In this document: one piece after another, positions 1 to 7,830 of the stretch
Numbering within the stretch: the stretch's first letter is position 1
How the letters are laid out: every line of letters starts with the position of its first letter
DNA from: Veillonellaceae bacterium
GTDB lineage: Bacteria; Bacillota_C; Negativicutes; UBA1444
DNA length: 26,075 nt
Assembly (NCBI GenBank): GCA_012798135.1
Contig: JAAZNU010000051.1
Location: 1-26,075 of the forward strand
Direction: 5' to 3'
Program-made: the position numbers and the translations under genes
The notes under the pieces: generated by a model
Databases searched by the model: none
What the model was told of the DNA's origin: nothing
The model's input: only the letters and a program-made list of their open reading frames with translations

Positions 1-20
1 TCGTTTTGGGTAAACTTCAT
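1..20 (-). CDS. Start of an unidentified minus-strand gene, possibly an IS110-family transposase (partial)
   Basis: Only the first seven codons are inside the window. Read on the minus strand, the ATG at 20-18 begins M-K-F-T-Q-N followed by D or E, and the gene runs off the left edge. It is preceded by AGGAGG (complement of 30-35) with a 9-nt spacer and by a near-consensus promoter (complement of 82-110), so the start is well supported although the product is not. An MKFTQNE-like N-terminus recalls some IS110-family transposases of Firmicutes; this is recollection plus inference. Its 5' flank joins directly onto a transporter gene that lacks its 5' half, which suits a mobile-element end. It could instead be any unrelated gene brought in by a rearrangement. 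Confidence 0.4.
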
Positions 21-81
21 CTTGGGACGCCTCCTCAATATTTTGGTTTTGTGCCTTTCTTGCCGGAGTCAGCACATTGCC

Positions 82-110
82 ATTGTATTGCCGGGCGTCT
101 CTTTTTTCAA
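82..110 (-). promoter_or_regulatory. Sigma-A type promoter for the minus-strand gene at the left edge
   Basis: On the minus strand TTGAAA (complement of 105-110) and TACAAT (complement of 82-87) are separated by exactly 17 bases, close to the sigma-A consensus. Transcription would start near 75 and give a leader of about 55 nt before the ATG at 20. Confidence 0.6.
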
Positions 111-135
111 AGTCTATTTTTACTCGCTACAGGAA

Positions 136-900
136 TGCTCCCAAATCGCTGGTCTGGTGGTGGTGGTGGCGTTGAGTTATTGGCTGGGCCGAAAGGAACG
201 GGCACGGTTGGGGGTCAGGCATTTGGGTGAGCTGCAGCCGACCGGCAACGAACCGGAACAGCCGGATGAATTGAAACGTCCGAAGTTGGTCTGGTTTAAT
301 ATTTGCCTGACGATCGTGGCGATTGTGGCGCTGGTACAAGGTAAGCTGATCCCGCTGCCGGTTGTATTCATGTTGGCTTTGGTGATTGCTCTGATTGTGA
401 ATTATCCGGACGTTAAAACGCAGCAGGAACGGATTGTGGCGCAGGGAAAGTCGGCGGTGTTTATGATTGCCGTCATCTTTGCCGCCGGAATATTTACCGG
501 TATTCTTTCCAAGTCCGGAATGGTCAAAGCAATGGCCAAGACGATGGTCAGTTTCGTTCCGGCCAGCTTTGGCGCACACCTGCCGGTTTTTACGGCCATT
601 ACTTCCATGCCGGCGAGTTTGCTGTTTGACCCGGACTCCTATTATTTCGGCGTTTTGCCGGTTTTGTCCACTGCGGCGGAAGCGATGGGTGTCGCCAAAA
701 TCGAAGTGGCGCGGGCGGCTATTCTGGGACAGATGACCACCGGTTTCCCGGTCAGTCCGTTGACGGCATCGACGTTTTTGTTAGTGGGGCTGGCCAGTGT
801 GGACCTAGGCGAACATCAAAAATTTACGATTCCGTATACGTTTATCACCACGATCATGATGACGATCGTTGCAATTATTACGGGAGCCTTCAGGTTTTAA
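136..900 (+). pseudogene. CitMHS-family citrate-metal:proton symporter, 5'-truncated remnant
   Basis: About 255 residues match the C-terminal half of CitMHS-type transporters, which import divalent-metal-complexed citrate; the family is usually about 430-450 residues. Visible features are the YWLGRKERARLG loop after a hydrophobic helix, then hydrophobic segments around bases 295-400 and 455-575, and the typical LLFDPDSYYFGVLPVL stretch near 615-665. The frame is open back to base 1, but residues encoded before about 136 do not resemble the family, and that DNA instead looks like the promoter and leader of a minus-strand gene. The gene is therefore probably inactivated. An intrinsic terminator follows at 941. 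If intact elsewhere, it would have supplied carboxylate uptake for the neighbouring CoA pathway. Confidence 0.65.
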
Positions 901-940
901 CTGTCTGTTGGCGGTATTCTGGAGGCTTAGATATTTTGTT

Positions 941-973
941 TACCCGGCTCCGATAGGGGCCGGGTATTTTTAT
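941..973 (+). terminator. Rho-independent terminator after the CitMHS remnant
   Basis: TACCCGGC (941-948) pairs with GCCGGGTA (959-966); three further pairs are possible inside, and TTTTTAT follows. Confidence 0.85.
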
Positions 974-1018
974 AAAGACGTCAGCAGATCCGAACCCTCT
1001 AAAACAAATTAAGGCGCG

Positions 1019-1047
1019 TTGATTATATTGCTAATATTAAATATAAA
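1019..1047 (+). promoter_or_regulatory. Promoter of the dehydratase operon
   Basis: TTGATT (1019-1024), 17 bases, then TATAAA (1042-1047), in AT-rich DNA upstream of the MaoC gene. Predicted start is near 1054, which puts the motif at 1069-1082 just downstream of it, where a bound regulator could block or modulate transcription. Confidence 0.5.
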
Positions 1048-1068
1048 ACTAACATTTGATAACTAAAG

Positions 1069-1082
1069 TGATAATTTACAAA
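1069..1082 (+). promoter_or_regulatory. Shared motif TGATAATTTACAAA, copy 1 (candidate operator)
   Basis: Identical 14-mer to 8837-8850, the only other copy I found. The core is an imperfect dyad, TG-N2-AATT-N2-CA. With the preceding base it reads GTGAT-AATT-TACAA, resembling Crp/Fnr-type half sites. Its position in the promoter regions of both halves of the island suggests a regulator site; the regulator is unknown. Confidence 0.35.
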
Positions 1083-1229
1083 ACAATAATCGAGAAACTA
1101 ATATAAGAAGTAGGAATTGTTGAAAAAATTTAATGGATTCCGGATCATGGCAAAACAGGGGAAAAGCGTTGCTTAAGCGCGGTCCTACTGCGGCGGGGCT
1201 GCGACTCATGGGAAAAGAGGGGGATTGGC

Positions 1230-1697
1230 ATGGAACTTTTGGAGCAGAAGTATTTTGAGGACATGAAGGTGGGGGACAAATGCGTATCGGTGGGGCGCAC
1301 CATTACGGAAGCCGACATTGTGAACTTTGCCGGTATTTCCGGCGATTATAATGTTCTCCACACCGATGCCGAATACGCAAAAACTTCTATCGCCGGCCAG
1401 CGGCTGGCGCACGGGTTGCTGCCGTTGGTGGTCGCCTCGGGGTTATATACCCGCACACCCTACGGCATGTCGATGACCGGCACATTGACCGCGTTTACCG
1501 AAGTGCGGTCGTGGAAATTCAAGAAGCCGGTATTGATTGGCGACACTGTCCATGTTGAGGTCGAAATTATCGAGAAAGTCGATGCCCGGCCGGAAAGCAG
1601 CAGCGGCAAGATCGTCATGAAACGGACCATTATCAACCAACGACAGGAAGTTGTCCAAGAAGGCGAGTTTATCCTGCTGATAAAAAAACGTCGGTAA
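1230..1697 (+). CDS. MaoC-like (R)-specific enoyl-CoA hydratase/dehydratase
   Basis: A 155-residue single hot-dog-fold protein, the usual size of MaoC/PhaJ-type hydratases that add water to trans-2-enoyl-CoA to give (R)-3-hydroxyacyl-CoA, or remove it. The hydratase-2 catalytic motif is visible as GDYNVLHTD, with Asp39 and His44 as the expected catalytic pair. The start is set by the purine-rich RBS at about 1216-1224. It is the first gene of an operon with a CoA-transferase and a 2-hydroxyacyl-CoA dehydratase, so it probably handles the enoyl-CoA made by that dehydratase; that link is inferred. The Lys-Lys-Arg-Arg tail carries no evident meaning. Substrate chain length cannot be read from the sequence. 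Confidence 0.85.
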   Translation: MELLEQKYFEDMKVGDKCVSVGRTITEADIVNFAGISGDYNVLHTDAEYAKTSIAGQRLAHGLLPLVVASGLYTRTPYGMSMTGTLTAFTEVRSWKFKKPVLIGDTVHVEVEIIEKVDARPESSSGKIVMKRTIINQRQEVVQEGEFILLIKKRR

Positions 1698-1776
1698 TAA
1701 CGCGGTCTCCAAAATGACGGATGCGTGGCGGCGCGAGAGCGTTGCAAGAATAAATCACGAGGGAGTGACTGACAAG

Positions 1777-2961
1777 ATGGCAAAAGCGTTGGAAGGGCTA
1801 AAAGTCGTCGAAGTGGGCAATATTCTGGCTGGGCCGTTTGCCGGAACATTATTGGCTGATTTCGGCGCCGACGTGATCAAGGTCGAACCGCCCAAGGTCG
1901 GCGATTTGATGCGCAACATGGGCAGAATCAAGGATCTGTGGTTCGCGGTGGAGGGACGCAACAAAAAGAGCGTAACCCTCAATCTAAAAGAGAAGCGCGG
2001 GAAAGAAATTCTGATCGAGCTTTTAAAAGACGCGGACGTCTTGATCGAAAATTTCCGCCCCGGGGTGTTTAAAAAACTGGGCTTTACTTGGGAAATGCTG
2101 CATGACATCAATCCCCGCCTAGTTTTTTACAGTGCCTCGGGATACGGACAAACCGGCCCCTGCAGCCATAAACCGGGTTTTGACCGGATTGGACTCGCCT
2201 TGGGCGGTTTTCTGCATGTCACCGGTTTCCCCGGCGAGCCGCCGATCAAACCGGGCGTTTCCGTGGCTGACTTTATGACGGCCATGTTTGGGACAATCGG
2301 GATCATGTTTGCAATTTACCACCGCGATGTGATTGGCACCGGACAAGGGCAGCGAATAGACGGTTGCCTGACGGAAACCACGCTGCGCATGATGGAATCC
2401 ATCATTGCAGAATATTCTTATGACGGCACAGTGCGCAACCGGGTTGGCAATGGAACCTTGGTTACCATTCCCTCGGGGCATTTCCTGACCAAGGATGATC
2501 AATACTTAGTGTTGTCGGTGGCCGGCGATAAGGTGTTCGAACAGTTCGCCAAGGGAATCGGCCGGAATGATTTATTGCAAAGTGAAGAGTACAGTACGGC
2601 CAAAGGGCGGATGAAAAACCGCGAAGAAATCAATAAAATCGCCGAAGATTGGTGCCGGGCCCATACCATTGAGGAATGCATGGCGGCCATGGGCGATGAA
2701 GTGCCGAACTGCAAAGTCTACACAGCGGCGGATATTGTCAAGGATCCGCATTTTGCCGCCCGGGAAGCTTTGATTCAAGTGCCGACCAAAAAGTTTGGCG
2801 TGCTTACGATGCAAAATGTTACGCCGAAACTCTCGGACACTCCCGGCAAGGTCGAATGGGCCGGGCCGGAACTGGGAGCGGATAACGCCGAAATATATCT
2901 GGAAAAATTGAAGATGACCAAAGAGGAACTGGAAAAACTTCAGGCGGATGGGGTTGTCTGA
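1777..2961 (+). CDS. Family III (CaiB/BaiF) CoA-transferase
   Basis: A 394-residue member of the family III CoA-transferases, which move CoA between acids through an aspartyl-CoA thioester. The N-terminus (LEGLKVVEVGNILAGPFAG, LLADFGADVIKVEPP) is the family's nucleotide-fold start, and Asp136 in PGFDRIGLALGG sits where the catalytic Asp of CaiB and formyl-CoA transferase lies. ATG 1777 is chosen because GAGGGAG lies about 9 nt upstream; the frame is open to an ATG at 1714 that has no RBS. In characterised clusters (HadA, FldA) an enzyme of this family activates an (R)-2-hydroxy acid using the downstream enoyl or acyl product as CoA donor. The adjacent activator and dehydratase genes support the same role. 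The specific acid is unknown. Confidence 0.87.
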   Translation: MAKALEGLKVVEVGNILAGPFAGTLLADFGADVIKVEPPKVGDLMRNMGRIKDLWFAVEGRNKKSVTLNLKEKRGKEILIELLKDADVLIENFRPGVFKKLGFTWEMLHDINPRLVFYSASGYGQTGPCSHKPGFDRIGLALGGFLHVTGFPGEPPIKPGVSVADFMTAMFGTIGIMFAIYHRDVIGTGQGQRIDGCLTETTLRMMESIIAEYSYDGTVRNRVGNGTLVTIPSGHFLTKDDQYLVLSVAGDKVFEQFAKGIGRNDLLQSEEYSTAKGRMKNREEINKIAEDWCRAHTIEECMAAMGDEVPNCKVYTAADIVKDPHFAAREALIQVPTKKFGVLTMQNVTPKLSDTPGKVEWAGPELGADNAEIYLEKLKMTKEELEKLQADGVV

Positions 2962-3024
2962 TTTCGAGAACCCACCGGCGGCATGGACCCAAGACATTAT
3001 TGACGTTTTAGGAGCTGGATTACA

Positions 3025-3807
3025 ATGCTGACATTGGGAATTGATATTGGATCCACCGCATGCAAATGCGTAATTTTGAGAGAAGGAACCGAAATAATTT
3101 CCAAAGCGATTGTACCGTTGGGGACCGGAACGAGCGGTCCCCAGTCGGTATTTGAACAGGCGCTGGCCCAACAGAATTTACTGAAGGCCGATATTGACCG
3201 CATTCTGGTGACCGGTTATGGCCGATTTACCTTTGAGGCGGCCGACAGTCAGAAAAGTGAACTGAGCTGTCATGCCAAAGGAGTTAATTTTTTGTTCCCG
3301 TCGGCGCGAACCATTGTCGACATCGGCGGGCAGGATGTCAAAGTGTTGCGCGTCAATGCCAAAGGCATGCTGGAGAACTTTGTCATGAACGATAAATGCG
3401 CCGCCGGCACGGGAAAATTTCTGGATGTCATGGCGCGTATCATTAATGTATCCGTAGCCGAACTTGGGGACATTGGGCTGGCGGCAACCGATGAAGTCAG
3501 TATCAGCAATACTTGCACGGTTTTTGCCGAGTCCGAGGTCATTTCCAAACTATCCACTAATGTGAAAATTGAAAACCTGGTGGCGGGAATTCACCGATCG
3601 GTCGCCAAGCGGGTTTCAGCTCTCGCCTTCCGCAACGGCATCGTGCCGGACGTCGCGATGAGCGGCGGCGTGGCGCTGAACAAAGGATTGGTGGCGTTGC
3701 TGGGGCAGGAGCTGAAATCGCAAATTCTGGTGCATGAAGATTGCCAGATGGCCGGCGCGCTGGGCGCCGCGGTGCTGGCGAAGGATGAGTTGATCCGGGG
3801 AGTGTGA
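3025..3807 (+). CDS. 2-hydroxyacyl-CoA dehydratase activator ATPase (HgdC/HadI/FldI family)
   Basis: A 260-residue BadF/BadG/BcrA/BcrD-type ATPase of the acetate and sugar kinase/Hsp70 fold. Members form a homodimer with one [4Fe-4S] cluster bridging the subunits and use ATP to inject one low-potential electron into the dehydratase. Visible motifs are the phosphate loop GIDIGSTACK (5-14), VDIGGQDVKV (98-107), NDKCAAGTGKF with Cys125, SNTCTVFAESEVIS with Cys164, and MSGGVALNKG (212-221). Cys125 and Cys164 match the two cluster cysteines known in HgdC at nearly the same numbering. The RBS AGGAG lies shortly before the ATG, and the dehydratase alpha gene starts 36 nt after the stop. The assignment to this family is firm. 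Confidence 0.94.
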   Translation: MLTLGIDIGSTACKCVILREGTEIISKAIVPLGTGTSGPQSVFEQALAQQNLLKADIDRILVTGYGRFTFEAADSQKSELSCHAKGVNFLFPSARTIVDIGGQDVKVLRVNAKGMLENFVMNDKCAAGTGKFLDVMARIINVSVAELGDIGLAATDEVSISNTCTVFAESEVISKLSTNVKIENLVAGIHRSVAKRVSALAFRNGIVPDVAMSGGVALNKGLVALLGQELKSQILVHEDCQMAGALGAAVLAKDELIRGV

Positions 3808-3843
3808 TTCCCCGCAAATATATTTTGCAAGGAGGTCGAGATC

Positions 3844-5112
3844 ATGTCTGACACTACCGCTAAAAAACCCAAACGCGAACTGCCGAAATCGCGCATCATG
3901 GTGGCGGAGCAAACGGCCCAAGTGTATAAGGATGCCTGGGACGCCAAGGCCCGCGGTGAAATTATTGGTTGGTCCACCGCCATTTTTCCGCAGGAAATTT
4001 GCGAAACGTTGGATATTCCGGTTCTCTATCCGGAAAATAACGCTGCGTCGATTTCCGCCAAGCATCTCGGAGACGAACTAATCCAACATGCCGAAGGGCC
4101 GATGCGTTACCCCATGAATATTTGTTCTTACGCGCGGCTTAACATGGCGTTGGCGGATAAAATTCAAGACCCGAATTATGACAAGGCGGACCCGCTGATG
4201 CCGTCGCCGGACTTTTTGCTGTTGGCGAATAACAGCTGTACACAGCTGATGAAATGGTACGAAAGCCTTTCGCGGGATTTAAACATCCCTATTTTCTTTG
4301 TCGACTGCCTGTTCAATTATGATGAAGAAAAGCCCGCCGAGCATAAAGTGAAATACATCCGCAAGCAGATCGAGAATTATATTCGGGAAATGGAAAAGTT
4401 CAGCGGGAAAAAGTTCGACTGGGATAAGTTCCTGGAAGTGCAAAAACGTTCTCAGATTAACAGCAAACTGTTCGACGACATCATCAAACTGAATGAACGG
4501 ATTCCGGCGCCGCTTAGCGGATTCGACTTCTTTAACTACATGTCCTGCCTGGTGCTTTGCCGTGGCAAAGAATCGACGACCAAGATTTTTGAGCAACTGA
4601 AAAAAGAAGTGGAAGAGCACATTGCTAACGGGACCACCACTTTCCCGGCGGAAGAAAAATATCGCGTCCATTGGGAAGGAATCGCCTGCTGGCCCAATTT
4701 GGGGCACAATCTCAAGACACTCAAGAATTATAATGTCAATGCGGTCATCAACGGCTATGTCACGGCCTGGAACGTCGTCTACGAACCGGGCGACCTGGAT
4801 TCCATGGCCGCCGCTTATGCCACGTCTTCGACGAATAGTCTGTCCACGAAAACGATCATGAATATGCGTTCCGACACAATCGAAAACTACGGTTGCGACG
4901 GAATGCTTTGCCACGTCAATCGGAGCTGCAAAATGATGACCTTCCATATTTTCGTCGGCCGCCATATCGTCGAAGAGCGGACCGGCGTACCCTGCACGAA
5001 CTTTGATGGCGACCAGTCCGACTCGCGCGTCTATAGCGAAGCCCAGTTTGAGACGCGTCTGCAGGGATTGGTGGAAATCATGCAGCAACACAAGGAGGCG
5101 CAAAATGGCTAA
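3844..5112 (+). CDS. (R)-2-hydroxyacyl-CoA dehydratase, alpha subunit
   Basis: A 422-residue HgdA/HadB/FldB-type subunit. These enzymes dehydrate (R)-2-hydroxyacyl-CoA to (E)-2-enoyl-CoA by a ketyl-radical mechanism on [4Fe-4S] clusters with a non-cysteine ligand. Cysteines in conserved-looking contexts are Cys94 (NICSYAR), Cys132 (LANNSCTQLMKW) and Cys351/356/362 (YGCDGMLCHVNRSCK); the C-terminal GVPCTNFDGDQSD stretch is also typical. AAGGAGG stands just upstream of the ATG. The stop overlaps the beta start by 8 nt, implying coupled 1:1 translation. The sequence does not say which acid is used. The Asn-Asn-Ser-Cys element differs from what I recall of better-known members, but I cannot align it here. 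Confidence 0.92.
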   Translation: MSDTTAKKPKRELPKSRIMVAEQTAQVYKDAWDAKARGEIIGWSTAIFPQEICETLDIPVLYPENNAASISAKHLGDELIQHAEGPMRYPMNICSYARLNMALADKIQDPNYDKADPLMPSPDFLLLANNSCTQLMKWYESLSRDLNIPIFFVDCLFNYDEEKPAEHKVKYIRKQIENYIREMEKFSGKKFDWDKFLEVQKRSQINSKLFDDIIKLNERIPAPLSGFDFFNYMSCLVLCRGKESTTKIFEQLKKEVEEHIANGTTTFPAEEKYRVHWEGIACWPNLGHNLKTLKNYNVNAVINGYVTAWNVVYEPGDLDSMAAAYATSSTNSLSTKTIMNMRSDTIENYGCDGMLCHVNRSCKMMTFHIFVGRHIVEERTGVPCTNFDGDQSDSRVYSEAQFETRLQGLVEIMQQHKEAQNG

Positions 5113-6232
5113 TTTAACAACGATGTTGGCAGAACTGCAGACCATTGCCGCCCACCCTCGCACCATGCTGGACAAATATTTGAACGAGGGGAAAAAAGTG
5201 GTCGGCTGTTTTCCCGTTTATTCCGCCGAGGAATTGGTGCATGCCGCCGGCATGATCCCTATGGGAATCTGGGGTGGCCAAGTGAATCCATCCTCAGCCG
5301 GTCAGTACGTGCCGATTTTCATTTGCTCCATTATGCGTTCCTGCCTGGAATTCGGCATGCAAAATAAATTCAAAGGGCTTTCCGCCGTCATTATGCCGAT
5401 TCTTTGCGATACTTTCCGCGGCATGAGCGGGGCCTGGCGGGTCGGCGTCAAGGACATTCCGCTGATTGGCCTGATTCAGCCGCAAAACCGGCAAGTCGAC
5501 GGGGCCAAAGAATTTTTGGCGTCGGAATACGCTGCCGTCAAAACCAAACTGGAAGCGATTGCCGGCCATCCGATCACCGATGAGGCGATCAACGCCAGCA
5601 TTGCGGTTTATAACGCGCACAGCGCGGCAATGCGGGAGTTTGCCGCAGTCGCCAATGATCATCTGGACATTGTGACGCCCAAAATTCGGCATGCCGTGAT
5701 GAAGAGCGCCCACTTCATGGAGAAAGCGGCGCATACGGAAATCGTCGGCAAGATCGTTAACGAGCTCAAAGCGTTGCCGGCACATCAGTGGAAAGGCAAA
5801 AAAGTAATCCTGACCGGGATTACCGCGGAGCCGGACGATTTGCTGGATATTTTCGCGGAGAACAATATTGCCGTGGTGGGGGATGATTTGGCGCAAGAAT
5901 CGCGGCAATACCGGACCGCCATTCCGACTGGCTGCGGATCGCCCCTGGAATGCCTGGCGCAGCAATGGCTGGACCGCAAGGCGTGCTCGACGGTCCATGA
6001 AGTGCATAACACGCGGGGAGCGTTACTGGGCGATCTGGTGAAACAGTATCGGGCGGACGGCGTCATTGTCTGTCTGATGAGTTTCTGCGATGTCGAAGAA
6101 TATGAGTATCCCATGCTGGTGAAACATCTGGAGGCGGCGGAGATTCCGGTATTGTGCCTGGATATTGACCAAAGCACGGAGAACAGCGGCCAATCCCGGA
6201 CCAAGATTCAAACTTTTGTGGAGATGGTCTGA
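5105..6232 (+). CDS. (R)-2-hydroxyacyl-CoA dehydratase, beta subunit
   Basis: A 375-residue HgdB/HadC/FldC-type partner of the alpha subunit. It carries the family's opening pattern VGCFPVYSAEELVHAAGMIP (33-52) and cysteines expected to bind a [4Fe-4S] cluster: Cys74 or Cys80 (FICSIMRSC), Cys101 (PILCDTFRG) and the late MSFCDVEEYEYP stretch. ATG 5105 is chosen because AAGGAGG (5092-5098) sits 6 nt before it; upstream codons in the frame lie inside the alpha gene. The 8-nt overlap with alpha indicates translational coupling. No further pathway gene follows closely: the next 312 bases hold a hairpin and a degenerate reading frame, so the transcript may end here. Confidence 0.92.
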   Translation: MANLTTMLAELQTIAAHPRTMLDKYLNEGKKVVGCFPVYSAEELVHAAGMIPMGIWGGQVNPSSAGQYVPIFICSIMRSCLEFGMQNKFKGLSAVIMPILCDTFRGMSGAWRVGVKDIPLIGLIQPQNRQVDGAKEFLASEYAAVKTKLEAIAGHPITDEAINASIAVYNAHSAAMREFAAVANDHLDIVTPKIRHAVMKSAHFMEKAAHTEIVGKIVNELKALPAHQWKGKKVILTGITAEPDDLLDIFAENNIAVVGDDLAQESRQYRTAIPTGCGSPLECLAQQWLDRKACSTVHEVHNTRGALLGDLVKQYRADGVIVCLMSFCDVEEYEYPMLVKHLEAAEIPVLCLDIDQSTENSGQSRTKIQTFVEMV

Positions 6233-6300
6233 TTGCGAAAAGCCGACGAAACGGTCGGTGAAAAATCCGCACTGCGATAGCGGATACGCTTTGCACCGTC

Positions 6301-6343
6301 AGGAGTGTTCAAAAGCTGCAATGTTGCAGCTTTGGACACTCCT
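6301..6343. repeat. Long inverted repeat (hairpin) after the dehydratase operon
   Basis: AGGAGTGTTCAAAAGCTGCAA (6301-6321) pairs with its near-complement TTGCAGCTTTGGACACTCCT (6324-6343), with one G-T pair, one bulged A and a 2-base loop. There is no T-run after it, so it is a poor classical terminator. It may stabilise or end the operon transcript, or be a mobile or palindromic repeat. Confidence 0.7.
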
Positions 6344-6357
6344 ATTGGTGGTTATGA

Positions 6358-6521
6358 ATAGCTGGCAATTTGGCGGTGAAGCGGGGGGTGATGGCTGCGC
6401 AGATCGCCCAAGTGGAAGCGGGAATCAGCCAGGTCGCGGAGGCAACTTCGCACATGGCCGCGCGATGCAGGAACTGCGGGCCATGGCCAACCTGTTGGAT
6501 GAAAGAGCGGAACAATTTTAG
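6358..6521 (+). pseudogene. Frameshifted 3' remnant resembling a methyl-accepting chemotaxis protein
   Basis: From 6391 one frame reads MAAQIAQVEAGISQVAEA, a heptad-rich pattern like chemoreceptor signalling helices. After about 6460 the pattern continues in another frame as AMQELRAMANLLDERAEQF and a stop at 6519-6521, which resembles chemoreceptor C-termini. Joining the two needs one indel around 6455-6470. There is no upstream receptor, so this would be the tail of a lost gene. The match is by pattern only and short, so it may be coincidental. Confidence 0.35.
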
Positions 6522-6544
6522 AATTTAAAGGGGTTGATGGGATT

Positions 6545-7762
6545 ATGAAAATTGTCAGCGTTGATGTGATGCAGGTCCCCAGCGGGAACGCCGGCTCGGC
6601 GCGGGGCGACTGGAGCCCGGTGATCGTGCGGGTGAACACGGATGAAGGAATCAGCGGCTTTGGCGAAGTCGGATTGGCCTACGGCAAAGGCTGGCGCGGC
6701 GGGTTCGGCATGGTGCAGGATTTTGCCGAAGTCATCATCGGCGAAGACCCCATGAACATCGAAAAAATTTGGGAAACTTTGTTTCGCAAGACGTTTTGGG
6801 GTATGGGCGGCGGAACTGTGGTGAACGCAGCGATTAGCGGCATCGACATTGCCTTGTGGGATATCAAGGGCAAGGCTCTGGGATTGCCGGTATGGCAATT
6901 GATGGGCGGAAAAACAAATGATGACCTGCGCACATATGCCAGTCAATTGCAATTTAACTGGGGAAGCAAAATCGACAAGCAGGCCTTAATTACGCCGGAT
7001 GAATACGCCGAAGTCACGCGGGTGGCCATGGCTGACGGCTATGACTGCATAAAAGTGGACCCGATTATTTACAGCAATCAGCCGGACGGCAAAGGCCCCT
7101 GGAAAATAACCGGTCCCCTGGAATATAAAGTGATCAAAACGGTTTATGACCGCGTAGCGGCCATGCGCAAGGCCGGCGGCGACGACTTGGACATCATCGT
7201 GGAACATCATTCCAATACGGACACTACGGCGGCGATTCAAATCGGCCAGGCATTGGAGGACCTGCGGATTTTTTATTACGAAGAGCCCTGCCATCCCTTG
7301 AACGCGAAGTCAATGCTGGAAGTGAAGCAAAACGTCAAAATTCCCATCGCCTCCGGCGAAAGAATTTATACCCGTTTCGGCTATCGTGAATTTCTGGAAA
7401 ACCGGTCGATTCAGGTAATCCAGCCGGATCTTTGTCTGTGCGGCGGTCTGACCGAAGCGAAAAAGATCTGCGACATGGCGCACACCTATGACTGCGCGGT
7501 CCAGATCCATGTTTGCGGCAGCCCGATTTCCAAAGCGGCCGCGTTGCAGATTGAGGCGGTAATTCCTAATTTCATCATTCATGAGCATCATCAACGCGCC
7601 CTGAACCCGGAAAGCCGCGCCACTTGCCTTTATGATTACCAGCCGGTAAACGGCCGCTATAAAGTGCCGGATCGGCCCGGGATCGGCCAGGAGCTGACAC
7701 CGGACACCATTGCAAAGTGCAATGTGGTCACGGTAACCCGGGCGAAAAAATACATGAGCTAA
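6545..7762 (+). CDS. Enolase-superfamily (mandelate racemase/muconate lactonizing) acid sugar dehydratase
   Basis: A 405-residue two-domain protein: a capping domain (1-125) ending in DIALWDIKGKALGLPVWQLM, then a TIM barrel. Three metal carboxylates are visible: Glu220 (IIVEHH), Glu246 (YYEEP) and Glu272 (IASGERI). His222 and His322 (IHVCGSPIS) fall where galactonate-dehydratase-type enzymes keep their catalytic histidines. The strand-2 motif is Lys170-x-Asp172 (IKVDP) rather than the Lys-x-Lys of mandelate racemase, which favours dehydration of a sugar acid to a 2-keto-3-deoxy acid over racemisation. The RBS AAAGGGG precedes the ATG. A strong terminator lies directly after it. It is separated from the operon by 312 bases, yet lies between two CoA-pathway gene sets; its substrate is unknown. 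Confidence 0.85.
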   Translation: MKIVSVDVMQVPSGNAGSARGDWSPVIVRVNTDEGISGFGEVGLAYGKGWRGGFGMVQDFAEVIIGEDPMNIEKIWETLFRKTFWGMGGGTVVNAAISGIDIALWDIKGKALGLPVWQLMGGKTNDDLRTYASQLQFNWGSKIDKQALITPDEYAEVTRVAMADGYDCIKVDPIIYSNQPDGKGPWKITGPLEYKVIKTVYDRVAAMRKAGGDDLDIIVEHHSNTDTTAAIQIGQALEDLRIFYYEEPCHPLNAKSMLEVKQNVKIPIASGERIYTRFGYREFLENRSIQVIQPDLCLCGGLTEAKKICDMAHTYDCAVQIHVCGSPISKAAALQIEAVIPNFIIHEHHQRALNPESRATCLYDYQPVNGRYKVPDRPGIGQELTPDTIAKCNVVTVTRAKKYMS

Positions 7763-7771
7763 GCGAAACGG

Positions 7772-7825
7772 CGTATCATAAAGAAAGCGGAACCATTATT
7801 ATATGGTTCCGCTTTTTATGATACG
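7772..7825. terminator. Bidirectional terminator between acid dehydratase and LysR genes
   Basis: Two nested stems: the inner AAAGCGGAACCA pairs with TGGTTCCGCTTT and is followed by a T-run, and the outer CGTATCATAAA pairs with TTTATGATACG. The structure serves the convergent genes on both strands. Confidence 0.92.
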
Positions 7826-7830
7826 TGAAT

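Larger units (their letters stand above)
901..1229. other. Intergenic region: terminator, AT-rich promoter and shared motif
   Basis: No gene is seen here. The region holds the terminator of the truncated transporter, then a strongly AT-rich stretch (about 1015-1140) with a promoter at 1019-1047 and the shared 14-mer at 1069-1082. A GC-richer leader with a purine-rich RBS (about 1216-1224) precedes the MaoC gene. The leader from the predicted start site to the ATG is about 175 nt; I found no convincing hairpin in it. Confidence 0.6.
6233..6544. other. Gap between dehydratase operon and acid dehydratase gene
   Basis: This stretch contains no intact gene. It holds the long hairpin at 6301-6343 and a degraded chemoreceptor-like tail at about 6358-6521, followed by a short leader with AAAGGGG upstream of the next ATG. 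I see no clear sigma-A promoter, so the downstream gene may depend on read-through or on a promoter I cannot recognise. Confidence 0.5.

Noticed and set aside
22..135. Apparent N-terminal extension of the CitMHS frame to the window start
   Set aside because: The residues do not look like the family's membrane segments, and the DNA is better explained as the promoter and leader of a minus-strand gene.
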